A stretch of DNA of 64,000 bases from JBGSKV01 sp041740975 (GTDB lineage: Bacteria; Bdellovibrionota_B; Oligoflexia; Oligoflexales; JALZUQ01): positions 1 through 64,000 of the forward strand of contig JBGSKV010000038.1 in the NCBI GenBank assembly GCA_041740975.1, read 5' to 3'. Under the pieces are notes generated by a model. It made no database searches. It was not told the origin of the DNA and was given only the letters and a program-made list of their open reading frames with translations. Made by a program: the position numbers and the translations under genes. This document shows positions 45,362 to 54,756 of the stretch, one piece after another; the first letter of the stretch is position 1, and every line of letters begins with the position of its first letter.

Positions 45362-46694
45362 AGCCAGGTTGTCCTCTTGGCATAAAAAGTTGAGCACTTG
45401 GGTCTAAGTCTATCACGCTCAGTATTTGCACGCTAGCAGATCTCACTTGACCATATGTATCCATAAGAGGCGCACGGTTTTGGTGGCACCCCAAACATCC
45501 ATTGCTATTCAAGATTGGTCGAATATTAGTCGTGAACTCGAGCTCTTCAGGAGTGAGTTCGCGGCCAGCGACCTCTTCAATATCTTCCAAATTCTTTTTG
45601 TAATAGTACATACCCGTACCTGGCTTAGACGTTGTACGGTAAGCTATTTTGAAGGTTTGCTTTGGGGCGATGGTCGTAGGCAGGTACAATAGCTTTTCGG
45701 TTTGATCATACTTCCAACCTTCAACTTCGGCTTCCCCAACCAAGACTTTGATCGACACCGGGTTGGCGGATTTTTCTAACTGAACTGTAAAAAATCCATT
45801 GTCAGAACCTTCACGAATGACACGCTTCATAAAATCTTGAAAATTACTGGAACAGATAGAGGTGAAAAGACCGCCGGAGTGTTCCTGCAACTCCACCATA
45901 TAATTTTTTCTTTCGTAAGCTTTGTATTCTGCTTCTTCGGTAAGGCCACTGACAATTTCATGAGTGTGCTGCTTGGTACCATCGGCTTTAGGAAGCATGC
46001 AACCCAACTCAGGCACTGTAATAACGGAAACGCGCCAATTGCCCTTGCCGCGACTTTCATCCAAATCATCAATCAGATCGTCTGTCGTCACAGACTCTTC
46101 ACGTTCATCACTGAGCGCCATATAAATGACATTGAGAAATGAATCGGAACGCAGGAATCCCTTGGCAGGATTTTCATCGTCGTCATTCTTCGCCACTAGA
46201 CCTTTCAAAGTCGCAAGTGGACGTAGATAAACGAAGTCACCGTAAGCCGGACGACCATCGATGCGGGCGCGTATTCTGACTGCATCCATCAGGCCGACGC
46301 TTTTTGGCTTAGCCATATAACCTATTTCGGGGTTGATCTGAACGAGCGAACCAGCCGTGGTATCCAAGTTGCCTTGGTTACTATACATGGCGTTGGCAAT
46401 ACCAAATTGGAAATCGAGACCAGAGTAAAAGAGTTTGTAAGAAAAGTCTGACAATCCACTCTGGACGGCGGTACTTCCATTCAAAAGTGTGGAGCGCAAC
46501 ATGTACGTTGCGGAGTTAAATCGAGTCGAGTTTTCTTGCAAAAGCAGGATGTCGGTTTTTTTAAGTGTATAACCAGCAGTAAATTCCATCGTTATGGCTT
46601 TACCGTCAGCTGCGCCATCCGCATCGGGTTCAATTTGACAAGCCGATAGTAGACTGCCAAGAATGACCAAACTTAGAGACAAATACTTTTTCAT
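45306..46694 (-). CDS. VWA-like lipoprotein with C-terminal CxxCH
   Basis: A 462-residue lipoprotein (lipobox LLSACQIE). The N-terminal 330 residues look like a degenerate von Willebrand A domain: KTDILLLQENSTRFNSATYM in place of a MIDAS strand and HSGGLFTSICSSNFQDFM late in the domain. A C-terminal cytochrome-like domain carries NGCLGCHQNRAPLMDTYG. The usual DxSxS metal site is absent. Next gene downstream overlaps its end. Confidence 0.68.
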   Translation of the reverse strand: MKKYLSLSLVILGSLLSACQIEPDADGAADGKAITMEFTAGYTLKKTDILLLQENSTRFNSATYMLRSTLLNGSTAVQSGLSDFSYKLFYSGLDFQFGIANAMYSNQGNLDTTAGSLVQINPEIGYMAKPKSVGLMDAVRIRARIDGRPAYGDFVYLRPLATLKGLVAKNDDDENPAKGFLRSDSFLNVIYMALSDEREESVTTDDLIDDLDESRGKGNWRVSVITVPELGCMLPKADGTKQHTHEIVSGLTEEAEYKAYERKNYMVELQEHSGGLFTSICSSNFQDFMKRVIREGSDNGFFTVQLEKSANPVSIKVLVGEAEVEGWKYDQTEKLLYLPTTIAPKQTFKIAYRTTSKPGTGMYYYKKNLEDIEEVAGRELTPEELEFTTNIRPILNSNGCLGCHQNRAPLMDTYGQVRSASVQILSVIDLDPSAQLFMPRGQPGFDTMQNKNTLRTYLQNLP

Positions 46695-46718
46695 AACCGA
46701 CTCCAGCCAACAACCAAT

Positions 46719-48074
46719 CTATGTCGCCTTTGGTGAAATTCCCTTCGGATACGCCACCGTTGGCTCAACGCCTGCCATTTTCAAAACCAATGCAATTAAG
46801 TTTTTGTGCTCCAAAATCCCTAAAGGATTTCCCGCTGACATTTGATATTGATGACCATTGGTCCGCAGTCCATTGACGTTACCTAAGTTGCCAATAATCG
46901 CTCTGGTACCAAACACACCTTCGTTAACAAGTGCCGCAGGACCACTGATGATCGACATGCCGCCGGCAGCGTCACCATTGTTCATGGAGCGGCCACCGTC
47001 ACTGACGATGACTGTGATGGCATTCGGCAACTCTTGAGAAATCCTTACATAGAGATCCGCCAACATAGCTGTTCCGACGTAAGGAGAGAGGTTGTTACCA
47101 CCACCCGGGTTAATTAAGTTACCGCCACCATTCGTATCGTCCCAAGGAATCGCAATCATAAAATTATTACAGAGACCTGTTTTGGCGACGGCAATGACCG
47201 CTTCAACCTGTCTTTCGACTACGTTTAGACCAGCGCCCAACGACACCGCGAGCCCGGCGACCGCTGGCTCAATTTTTTCTTTAATTTGCAGTAGTCTCGC
47301 CAAAACCCCAGAGTTACGGGCCGCGAGTGCGTCCAGCTTCTTGCGAAAATCCAAGGCTTTTTTAGATGCAGACAAGGGAGCGACTGAATTTTGCAGAGTT
47401 GTGCGTAGTTGCAGAGGACTTTCAAAGGTTGGTAATGGAATGCCCTGTGGTCCGCGTGCAGATTCACTACTGTCGTTCGCTAAGGCGCGCAAAGAGAAGC
47501 CAACGAAACCCATGAGGTTACCTGGATCTTCGCCCGTATCTTGCAAGGCGCTATTTAAACCACCTTTTTCGTTATCAATTCCGGAGTCATTCAAATTGTG
47601 ACCACCGGCATTACTATTCACTTTCGGAATAATCGCTAGATTGTAACCATCCGCTAAACCAGCCAAGCGTCCACCAAAAAGCTGCGTCATACGCATATCC
47701 GCACGACCACGATAGTCCGTGTAGGCCAATGCCTCACCACTGATCGGATTACCTTTGTACGAAGCAGCTGTCGCGCCGTTCATACCATCAAGACCGTTAA
47801 GAACCTGAGCACTAACCGTCGAAACACCTTCGGTTTCTAGCATAAGCGGCTGTTGCGTTTTATCAATCAAAGTAATCTGAATAATGGGATTCGGACGTCC
47901 AGCTGGATCTGCTGCCAAAGCTTCTTGGCTACCTAACGAGATCGCTTTGCGAATGTCGGCTGGCAACATATTGGCATACATATCTAAAAGGGTTATGCCG
48001 GTAGCGACACCCAATGTACTCCTCTGAATCGCCTCTCGACGGGACAGGATCTTGTTTTGTGGTTTTAGTTTCAT
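46719..48074 (-). CDS. DUF1501-like protein with Tat-type signal
   Basis: A 451-residue protein beginning with a twin-arginine-like signal (ILSRREAIQRSTLGVATG). Core segments AGGHNLNDSGIDNEKGG, VIVSDGGRSMNNGDAAGG and LKMAGVEP fit the alkaline-phosphatase-like DUF1501 fold, though the metal ligands differ from classic members. In planctomycetes, DUF1501 or DUF1552 proteins pair with DUF1592-type haem proteins, matching the operon neighbours. Confidence 0.65.
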   Translation of the reverse strand: MKLKPQNKILSRREAIQRSTLGVATGITLLDMYANMLPADIRKAISLGSQEALAADPAGRPNPIIQITLIDKTQQPLMLETEGVSTVSAQVLNGLDGMNGATAASYKGNPISGEALAYTDYRGRADMRMTQLFGGRLAGLADGYNLAIIPKVNSNAGGHNLNDSGIDNEKGGLNSALQDTGEDPGNLMGFVGFSLRALANDSSESARGPQGIPLPTFESPLQLRTTLQNSVAPLSASKKALDFRKKLDALAARNSGVLARLLQIKEKIEPAVAGLAVSLGAGLNVVERQVEAVIAVAKTGLCNNFMIAIPWDDTNGGGNLINPGGGNNLSPYVGTAMLADLYVRISQELPNAITVIVSDGGRSMNNGDAAGGMSIISGPAALVNEGVFGTRAIIGNLGNVNGLRTNGHQYQMSAGNPLGILEHKNLIALVLKMAGVEPTVAYPKGISPKAT

Positions 48075-48101
48075 ATGTATATTCCTTATAATTTTCTTGG
48101 T

Positions 48102-48650
48102 TTAGTTGCGTTTCGCGAATGCCATTGATGAAATGAGTGCGGCAATTGCTTCTCTTTGGTTTGTTAAACACATCTCAGCAAATTCTTGTACCAACTCTTC
48201 GCTTTCATAGTCGGCGCTGAAGTCGACATAAGGAATGGCTCGCGATAACATTTCGCGCGCTGATCCGGCTGTGTCACAGTTGCAGCTTGGGTCTTGCGAA
48301 ATCTCACATTGTGTTGCCGCATTTCCAGCCAAGTGACCTAGTACGAGGAAATAACCGGTCATGACGTTCGTTCCACTGGCCGTATCAGCATAAGTTTTAC
48401 CAACGCTCAAACCTTCAATTTCGCCGAATACTTTCTTGTATTTCTCCAGCAAACTTTCCCCTGGGTCCGATACGTCTTCATCTTTTTCGTAGCCAAGTGT
48501 CGTTTGCAAACTTGTACTTAATAAGGCAACACCCTTGAGTTGGATGATTTCTTCTTCTTCACTGAGTCCTTTGTTTTCGCTGCCGCCACTGCTGCAGGCC
48601 AAAGCCATGCCCAGCATCCCAACGAGAAACATTTTGTTAACTAGCACCAT
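48102..48650 (-). CDS. Lipoprotein of the haem-protein operon
   Basis: A 182-residue lipoprotein (lipobox LGMALACSSG). Predicted helical, with four cysteines in the middle (TQCEISQDPSCNCDT) and one later (MCLTNQRE). No haem motif. Ribosome site GAGGCGAGT before ATG. Fits between the DUF1592-like and DUF1501-like genes as an accessory component. No family recognised. Confidence 0.7.
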   Translation of the reverse strand: MVLVNKMFLVGMLGMALACSSGGSENKGLSEEEEIIQLKGVALLSTSLQTTLGYEKDEDVSDPGESLLEKYKKVFGEIEGLSVGKTYADTASGTNVMTGYFLVLGHLAGNAATQCEISQDPSCNCDTAGSAREMLSRAIPYVDFSADYESEELVQEFAEMCLTNQREAIAALISSMAFAKRN

Positions 48651-48676
48651 ACTCGCCTCCTCGAAACTATAGGGGT

Positions 48677-49951
48677 TTAATTACCTTTTTGTGCGCAGCT
48701 GTAGCTATCCGAGAGTAAAAATCCACGGACAGCTGATGTTAACGTTCCATCACCTTCGTAGTAGGCTTTGGCGATAGACGCGCGCATATTTGCGTCTGCC
48801 GGAATGTTCGCTAAATGTCGAGGTATCTGCACACCTAGTGCGTGGCCCAAAGTATCGGATTCTGTAATGAGTCGCGCCAGTCCTGGAACCCCGCGGAAAG
48901 AACGAGGAGGAGAAGCACTGTCGTAAGACCAGCAAGATTCATCTTCATTGACGAGTGCAGTTAAAAAGTCTGTATTGGATCCATTCTTATCATTTATGGC
49001 GGCAATGCTTTCATAAGTATAAGTTCCGCCCTTTTCATCAAAATGCCGAAAGGCTACCGAAAGTGGACCATTGTGAGTCGAGTGGCAACTCGCACATGTA
49101 GGGCCTTGCAAAGAAATAGCACCCGTTCCGAATGTTTGGCCATTGACGTCTTGACGCATATCCGTGTTTGGCGCGCAGTCCGGGTATGGAATACCTGGGC
49201 CGGCATTGACGTCACCGGTTGGGCCGTTGGTCGCTTCGTTCAAAAGAATGCCTTGCGATAAGTAGAGAGCGACTTTAACGCGTTTATAATTGTTGTTGGA
49301 CATAACGAAGTTTGAAGGAGTGGCACGTAAAAAACTGGCCAAACCTAGGAAACCCGCCCGATCTTCCGGTAGAGTACATGGTACGAAAAAGTTTGAGTCA
49401 AACACTCGGCGACCATAAAGATCACCCGTAGCTTTGGTGCAGTAAATTTCGCGAGTCGAAAAAAACCATGACCATGGTTTTTCTTTGTTACGAAGATAAA
49501 GAACGCTTGGTTCTTTCACGAGATCCGAAACCAGTTGCGCATCGGCAACTCTTTCTTCATCACTTCCGTCGGTCCGGACAACAATGTTTCCTAAGCCCAG
49601 AAGACCCGAGAGAAAGCGTTCGAAACCTACATTGGCTTCATCACTGGCAATGATCTCATCGACGAAAGCCTCGCGGTCGAAACTTGTATCCTTTGCTCTT
49701 GCACGCTCGGCGCTATTGGCATCACGGCCATTGAGGATTTGAGAGACACCATTCACGAACTCGAGACCGCTTTTCTGGCGCTCGCATTTCATGGGTGGAA
49801 TCACAATGTCTTTACTGAATTTGTTTTCTGCGTCCAAAATATCGTCTTGACCCTTAGCAGAGCTAGAATCATCGGAGTTACAAGCAGAAGCCATTAAGAC
49901 CAATGCGAGCAATTTGGCGCGAAATAATTTTGATGAAATAGCCATAGCCAC
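48677..49951 (-). CDS. DUF1592/DUF1588-like haem lipoprotein
   Basis: A 424-residue lipoprotein (lipobox VLMASACNS). The C-terminal half resembles DUF1588/DUF1585: FVMSNNNYKRVKVALYLSQ, then GPTCASCHSTHNGPLSVAF with one CxxCH, and a closing FLLSDSYSCA. The N-terminal part (NGVSQILNGRDANSAERARA) recalls DUF1592 domains that start such proteins. GTG at 49951 has GGAGG five bases upstream; ATG at 49945 is the alternative. First gene of a five-gene operon reaching to 44912. Confidence 0.66.
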   Translation of the reverse strand: MAMAISSKLFRAKLLALVLMASACNSDDSSSAKGQDDILDAENKFSKDIVIPPMKCERQKSGLEFVNGVSQILNGRDANSAERARAKDTSFDREAFVDEIIASDEANVGFERFLSGLLGLGNIVVRTDGSDEERVADAQLVSDLVKEPSVLYLRNKEKPWSWFFSTREIYCTKATGDLYGRRVFDSNFFVPCTLPEDRAGFLGLASFLRATPSNFVMSNNNYKRVKVALYLSQGILLNEATNGPTGDVNAGPGIPYPDCAPNTDMRQDVNGQTFGTGAISLQGPTCASCHSTHNGPLSVAFRHFDEKGGTYTYESIAAINDKNGSNTDFLTALVNEDESCWSYDSASPPRSFRGVPGLARLITESDTLGHALGVQIPRHLANIPADANMRASIAKAYYEGDGTLTSAVRGFLLSDSYSCAQKGN

Positions 49952-50191
49952 GACTTCCTCCAGTCACAGCACTTTCCATCGTCACGGTTGGGGGTGTCCT
50001 TTAATAATTACAAAAATAAATATTATATCCAAAAATTCCAGGTGGTTAAGGGCGGAACTTTTTGATGTTTCAGTTTTGACCGGTCATCTATAAGGAGAGT
50101 TTTGAAAAAAAACGCAAACTTCGATCAAAAATTATGACCTTACATTCCCTTGCCTCACGTCTTTGGATTTCGCCTATCCATTGGACACACT

Positions 50192-50884
50192 CTATTTAGC
50201 AGGAACGGCAACGTGTAGCTTTTTAAAGGCATCGATCTGTGGCTTCAAATGCTCAATGACTTCGTCGACTGACTGAGCCACGGTGATATTACTCATATCG
50301 GACTCGGACATAAGGCCCTTTGCCAGAGGCTCTTTTTCAGTCCACTCCAATAAACCCGGCCACATGTCGCCCAATAAAATTATGGGACGCGGTTTAATGT
50401 GTCCCACTTGGATCAGCTGCCAAGTGTAGAAAAACTCGAGTAAAGTTCCGATCCCGCCCGCCATAACGACGACCGCATGACTGATTCGCATAAACTCGTC
50501 CAAACGCGACGAAAATGTCTTATGGTCATGTTTGATATCTAGATGAATATTCGAATCCGCTTCGAACGGCAATTGAATGGAAAGGCCAATCGATCGAGTC
50601 AGGGTATTTGCAGCTTTTTGCGAACCTTTATTGCCAGCTTCCATAATACCTGGGCCGCCACCGGTAACAATATCAACTCCGAGTTTTCCAAGTTGGTAAG
50701 CCAAGTCATGACACTGGCGATAAATTTCACTAGTTTCGCCAATGCGAGCCGAACCAAAAATAGAAACTCGGTAGAACTCGGTTTCCATTTCTGTCAGTAA
50801 ACTATTAATATCTGCGACGATATCATTGAGCTGAAAGATTTTCTTACTTAGGACCTTTTTTACTTTTTTATTGTCGACAGACAT
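50192..50884 (-). CDS. LOG family Rossmann-fold protein (TIGR00730)
   Basis: A 230-residue protein with VDIVTGGGPGIMEAGNKG and MAGGIGTLLEFFYTWQLIQ, the nucleotide-binding and PGGxGTxxE-like motifs of LOG phosphoribohydrolases, which release free bases from nucleotide monophosphates. Here the motif reads AGGIGTLLE. ATG at 50884 with GAGG five bases upstream is preferred to the GTG at 50899. Monocistronic. Confidence 0.85.
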   Translation of the reverse strand: MSVDNKKVKKVLSKKIFQLNDIVADINSLLTEMETEFYRVSIFGSARIGETSEIYRQCHDLAYQLGKLGVDIVTGGGPGIMEAGNKGSQKAANTLTRSIGLSIQLPFEADSNIHLDIKHDHKTFSSRLDEFMRISHAVVVMAGGIGTLLEFFYTWQLIQVGHIKPRPIILLGDMWPGLLEWTEKEPLAKGLMSESDMSNITVAQSVDEVIEHLKPQIDAFKKLHVAVPAK

Positions 50885-51039
50885 TCCCACCTCTTTCACG
50901 GCATCATCTCAAGATTTATAGCAAAATTCTCTTTATTTTACAGAAAATCAATCGATTATGCCAAGATAAAACCTCAAATCCTTGCCTAGCTTGACCGAAG
51001 CGAGAGATGGACCTCTCAATATAAGAGACTAATTTCACA

Positions 51040-51774
51040 ATGAAATATGTTATTCAACTTATTCTCTACTTTCTCGTTGGTTCACAAGGCTTTGGTCTAC
51101 CACCAGCAACGAATGGTGAAAGCCTCGGAATTCTTGTTATGGGCAGTATTGTCAGTCGAAACCCAGCCAAACGAGATAACGTAGCACTCATTAAAGAAAC
51201 GGCAACTGGTAAGGTGCGAGCTGTAAAGAAAGGCTTCCGTGTCCTTAATCGATTCGTCGTTCGTGCGATAACAGACAAATACATTGTAGTCTGGAATCAA
51301 GGTGAAGGCGAAAAATTAATTTACCAAAGTAAGTATTCCAATGAATTTTCTACACCGGCTCCGAACGTGACTCCTTCTCAGGACGTGTCGAACTCGGCGT
51401 TTTTATCTCAGCGCGACACGTATAAAGAAGACGGATTTGAGAGAGACTCGCAGAATAATATTACGATGACGTCGAGCTACCGGGATAAACTTCTGGGCAA
51501 AGAGTTAAGCACGGTTCTTATGCAAGCCACTGCCGAAGCCCATATGGAAAACGGCAGAATAGTCGGCTTTCGTATGCATCAAATTGATCCCGGTAGTATT
51601 TATGATAAAGCCGGCGTTCGCGACGGTGACATCATTACGTCCATAAACGGCCGTCCTTTGAATAGTATCCCCGGAGCGATCGGCATGTTAAAAAACCTAA
51701 AAGGTAGCAATCGTGTGGACTTTAATGTGAAACGCGGTGACACCAGCCAAAATTTCAAAATGAATGTCGACTGA
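51040..51774 (+). CDS. Orphan GspC-like protein with PDZ domain
   Basis: A 244-residue exported protein. N-terminal signal (QLILYFLVGSQGFG), then a homology region like type II secretion GspC/PulC (LGILVMGSIVSRNPAKRDNVALI, KVRAVKKGFRVLNRFVV) and a C-terminal PDZ domain (GFRMHQIDPGSIYDKAGVRDGD, INGRPLN). GspC links the inner-membrane platform to the secretin; no other gsp gene is in the window. Copy B of the dispersed hairpin follows the stop. Confidence 0.75.
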   Translation: MKYVIQLILYFLVGSQGFGLPPATNGESLGILVMGSIVSRNPAKRDNVALIKETATGKVRAVKKGFRVLNRFVVRAITDKYIVVWNQGEGEKLIYQSKYSNEFSTPAPNVTPSQDVSNSAFLSQRDTYKEDGFERDSQNNITMTSSYRDKLLGKELSTVLMQATAEAHMENGRIVGFRMHQIDPGSIYDKAGVRDGDIITSINGRPLNSIPGAIGMLKNLKGSNRVDFNVKRGDTSQNFKMNVD

Positions 51775-51779
51775 ATTTT

Positions 51780-51852
51780 CCCCGTCATCCAGAGCGATCG
51801 GCGTGCTTCGCACTTGATGCGAAGGATGACGGAAGATTTGCTTAGGATGACA
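51780..51852. repeat. Dispersed hairpin repeat, copy B
   Basis: CCGTCATCC...GGATGACGG inverted repeat, then AAGATTTGCTTAGGATGAC. Shares its right half with copy A (42838-42912). Sits between convergent genes, where it may act as terminator. Confidence 0.7.
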
Positions 51853-51860
51853 TTGTTTTT

Positions 51861-52349
51861 TTAATCTAAGCTGAGTGTGCCAGAACCGTTATTAACTTTT
51901 TGTCCGCCACAAGCACGGCCGTTAGGGTAAACCGTCTCTTCATTGTAAGTCAGGTTGACGATGGCACCAGCCTTAACGAGCGTTTGATTGTTTTCATCTG
52001 CCACATCACAACTTTCGCGCGAAAAGACATCCACTTCAAAACTCGTTGGCGTCTCTTGGCCCGGCAAATATCCATTCAGGCTCATTTGGGATGCGTTCCG
52101 ATCGACACTCATTGTTCCCGTACCGAGGCATTCCGTAGCCAGAGTTTCGGAACCTCTTTTGAAGGTCAGATAGGGTGGATGGGCAGTATTGGTCTCGACG
52201 GCGATATTGATGGATCCCACAGCACCAATAAGAGTGCATGGTCTGCCGTCCGGATCCTTTAGAGCATTGTCATCATTAGCCTTTTCATCACCGTCAGACT
52301 GACAGGCCCAAAAGGTCGTCGTAAGAATTAGAATGGAAAGGATTTTCAC
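51861..52349 (-). CDS. Small lipoprotein
   Basis: A 162-residue lipoprotein (lipobox TFWACQSDG) with four further cysteines (CTLIGAV, CLGTGT, CDVADEN, CGGQKV). Beta-rich, C-terminal end VNNGSGTLSLD. No family recognised. Convergent with the GspC-like gene. Confidence 0.7.
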   Translation of the reverse strand: MKILSILILTTTFWACQSDGDEKANDDNALKDPDGRPCTLIGAVGSINIAVETNTAHPPYLTFKRGSETLATECLGTGTMSVDRNASQMSLNGYLPGQETPTSFEVDVFSRESCDVADENNQTLVKAGAIVNLTYNEETVYPNGRACGGQKVNNGSGTLSLD

Positions 52350-52484
52350 GATTATTGGCTCCGGCAGTGCATTCTCGCCTGCGAAGTCACTACTCGGTTG
52401 GTTTTTGTCATAATTTTAGGGAATATTTCAAATTATTATAGAATGTTGGCATCGCCTCAGCAGAATCAAGGTAAGAGTCCAGTA

Positions 52485-54755
52485 TTATGAAAAAATTTCT
52501 TTCCACTTCCGGATCAAAATTTCTAGCGGCATCATTAAAAACAAGGCGTATATCCACCATGTTTTAAACATCCAGTAGAAATCTTGTGAAGTATCGAGCT
52601 TGGACTGAACATCAATGGCTTTTTGATCGAGGATTTTACGCAGCCATTCCCTCAAATAGGACTCACTATACTCCTTATAAGGAACATAAGCGGCACCACC
52701 TTCATGGGCAATCTGCCGAAGAACTAGAGAAGAACCAAAAATCTCATTGTCCGTCAGTATAGGTGGCACGACTGTCGTTGCTCGAGCTTGGATTGAGCCA
52801 AAAGATGAGTGCTGGGCCTCTATCTTTGCCCAACATTGCCGCCCGGCCGATAGTTGTGTCGGTAACCTGCCGCTAAGCCGCCATTGATTTAGCGAGACAC
52901 GTTCTTGGATAATATCGGACGGCGGAACGACTTGATCACAAATCTGAATACTCCAGTTGTCACCTTTATCCAAATACCTCGCTGCCGGTCCTTCCATGCG
53001 TAGATCCCAATGAGTATTTTCATTGGCCTGTTGACGCATTTGACGCAGGCGAAAACCAGACAAAATAAGCGGTCGTTTAATTTCGTCGCGCAGTAACCAA
53101 CTCATCGCCGCTTGCATAAATTGATTGTAAATCTGACGCGCACTTTGCGGATGTTCTTCTAAAGCTAGTCGCCAAAGCTGATCGGTAAATATCCAGATGG
53201 CCCGTCCTTTTCCCGGGTAGGATGCGACAGCCAAAGGAACTCGCTTGCCGTTTGGAAATTCGGCTTCCAGAAGTGGAGTCGACAGCTCGGGGTCAAAAAC
53301 AAATCGATCGGTGCGATTCATGCCTTTGAGGGGAGGCATGGCTTCCAAGGCATTCTCCAGGAATTTCCAATCTTCATAAACATTCGCCAAAACCCGCTGG
53401 GCCTGTGAAGGCTTGGCAAGCCGGACTTTAAAGGTCTGATCGGGATCGTAAGTGTCATGAGATGTCGACTCAAACATAGATAGAACATTTGAAGGCTTAG
53501 ATTGATTTGAAGATTTATCCGTAGCGAAAGGCAATATTTCTTTCAAAGGCGAACCTTGCAAGTCACTCATTTGAAAAGCTCGCGGGCCGCCAACAAAAAG
53601 CGCCCCACCACCATTTTGCACAAACTTAACAAGATTTGTTTGATAGCGTGATTGCAAAAACTGAAACAGAGTGAAGTTTTGCAACACTAAAGCTTTAAAA
53701 TTTGGAAGCTCTTCCTGAAATAGTCGGTCCGTAGGAAAAGGAATCAAACTTAGTTCACGTTCATCTACACTTTGACTATCCCAAGGATCTCGCAAAATGA
53801 AGAAACTTATAAGGTCATATTTTGGCTCAGACTTGAGGTAGCGTCGCAAAAAACGTCCATCCCAGTTGGGAGTCCCCAGTAAATGCAAAACCCCGACTGT
53901 GTTCGGCAAGACTTCAACGGTCCCCACCAACTGGTTATCCCAGAGAGTTTTTTCAGTCGCAAAAGGTACAATGCGAACTTTGATAGCGTGATTGCCTTTA
54001 GCAAGTGCGGCGATTTGAATATTGCCGGCTGCATCAAGTTGACCATTGAAATTCACATCTTTTGCAGCAATGAGCTGATTATCACTGAAAAACTGTACTT
54101 GAAGATGCTCAAGGACCGAGCTCACTTGCGACCGACCCAATGAAAACTGAATGTCCACAGGCTTGTCGACAAATGAAAAAGACGGAATGTTCACTCTTTC
54201 TATCCAAACATTGGGATGACTATCCGCGTATAAATCGATGACTTTGGCTAGTTCTTCGCTGGATCCCTTAACTTGATAACCTTCACTTTCGCGCTGAGGT
54301 TGCCAGTCTCCACCATCCGAAAGCAGTAGCCAAGGTCGACCTTCGACTTGTCGGTACCAAGATTGAAAAGTTTCTTTGAGTGGGGAGTAGTTCTCGGCAA
54401 CAACACTATTGAGAGCGGAAAGCCTCTCAACTTTAAGTTCACAACCCAAATCTCGGCAAGCAGAGCCAATATCTTTTATGATTGCCTCTGCTTTTGAAAT
54501 GGGACTCTGCGGATTATTGGTCCTACCCATACTAGCCGAGTCATCTAACAATACATTAACCGGCTGCACCATAACCGACTGCGCTACATACTGACTGACA
54601 GTTTTCGGAAACAAAGCCATGAAGAAAATAGAAATCCAACCCAAACGACATAAGGCGGCGAGAGTCCCTCGTAAAATACCTATTTCCATAGACCAAAACA
54701 CGGCCAACAAGATGCATAGCGCCGAGGCAATTAAAACTATAGTTAAGGCTGTCAT
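52485..54755 (-). CDS. Bat-type membrane protein with VWA/GATase-like core
   Basis: A 756-residue inner-membrane protein: N-terminal TM pair, periplasmic VWA-like domain with VNVLLDDSASMGR (DxSxS MIDAS), a later segment like the glutamine-amidotransferase-fold found in BatA-type proteins (FVQNGGGALFVGGPRAFQM), and a C-terminal TM helix (WIYALFLMMPLEILI). Two bases separate it from the upstream BatA-like gene. Last gene of the MoxR/DUF58 operon, commonly tied to envelope stress or chaperoning of metal-containing complexes. Confidence 0.75.
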   Translation of the reverse strand: MTALTIVLIASALCILLAVFWSMEIGILRGTLAALCRLGWISIFFMALFPKTVSQYVAQSVMVQPVNVLLDDSASMGRTNNPQSPISKAEAIIKDIGSACRDLGCELKVERLSALNSVVAENYSPLKETFQSWYRQVEGRPWLLLSDGGDWQPQRESEGYQVKGSSEELAKVIDLYADSHPNVWIERVNIPSFSFVDKPVDIQFSLGRSQVSSVLEHLQVQFFSDNQLIAAKDVNFNGQLDAAGNIQIAALAKGNHAIKVRIVPFATEKTLWDNQLVGTVEVLPNTVGVLHLLGTPNWDGRFLRRYLKSEPKYDLISFFILRDPWDSQSVDERELSLIPFPTDRLFQEELPNFKALVLQNFTLFQFLQSRYQTNLVKFVQNGGGALFVGGPRAFQMSDLQGSPLKEILPFATDKSSNQSKPSNVLSMFESTSHDTYDPDQTFKVRLAKPSQAQRVLANVYEDWKFLENALEAMPPLKGMNRTDRFVFDPELSTPLLEAEFPNGKRVPLAVASYPGKGRAIWIFTDQLWRLALEEHPQSARQIYNQFMQAAMSWLLRDEIKRPLILSGFRLRQMRQQANENTHWDLRMEGPAARYLDKGDNWSIQICDQVVPPSDIIQERVSLNQWRLSGRLPTQLSAGRQCWAKIEAQHSSFGSIQARATTVVPPILTDNEIFGSSLVLRQIAHEGGAAYVPYKEYSESYLREWLRKILDQKAIDVQSKLDTSQDFYWMFKTWWIYALFLMMPLEILIRKWKEIFS

Positions 54756-54756
54756 G

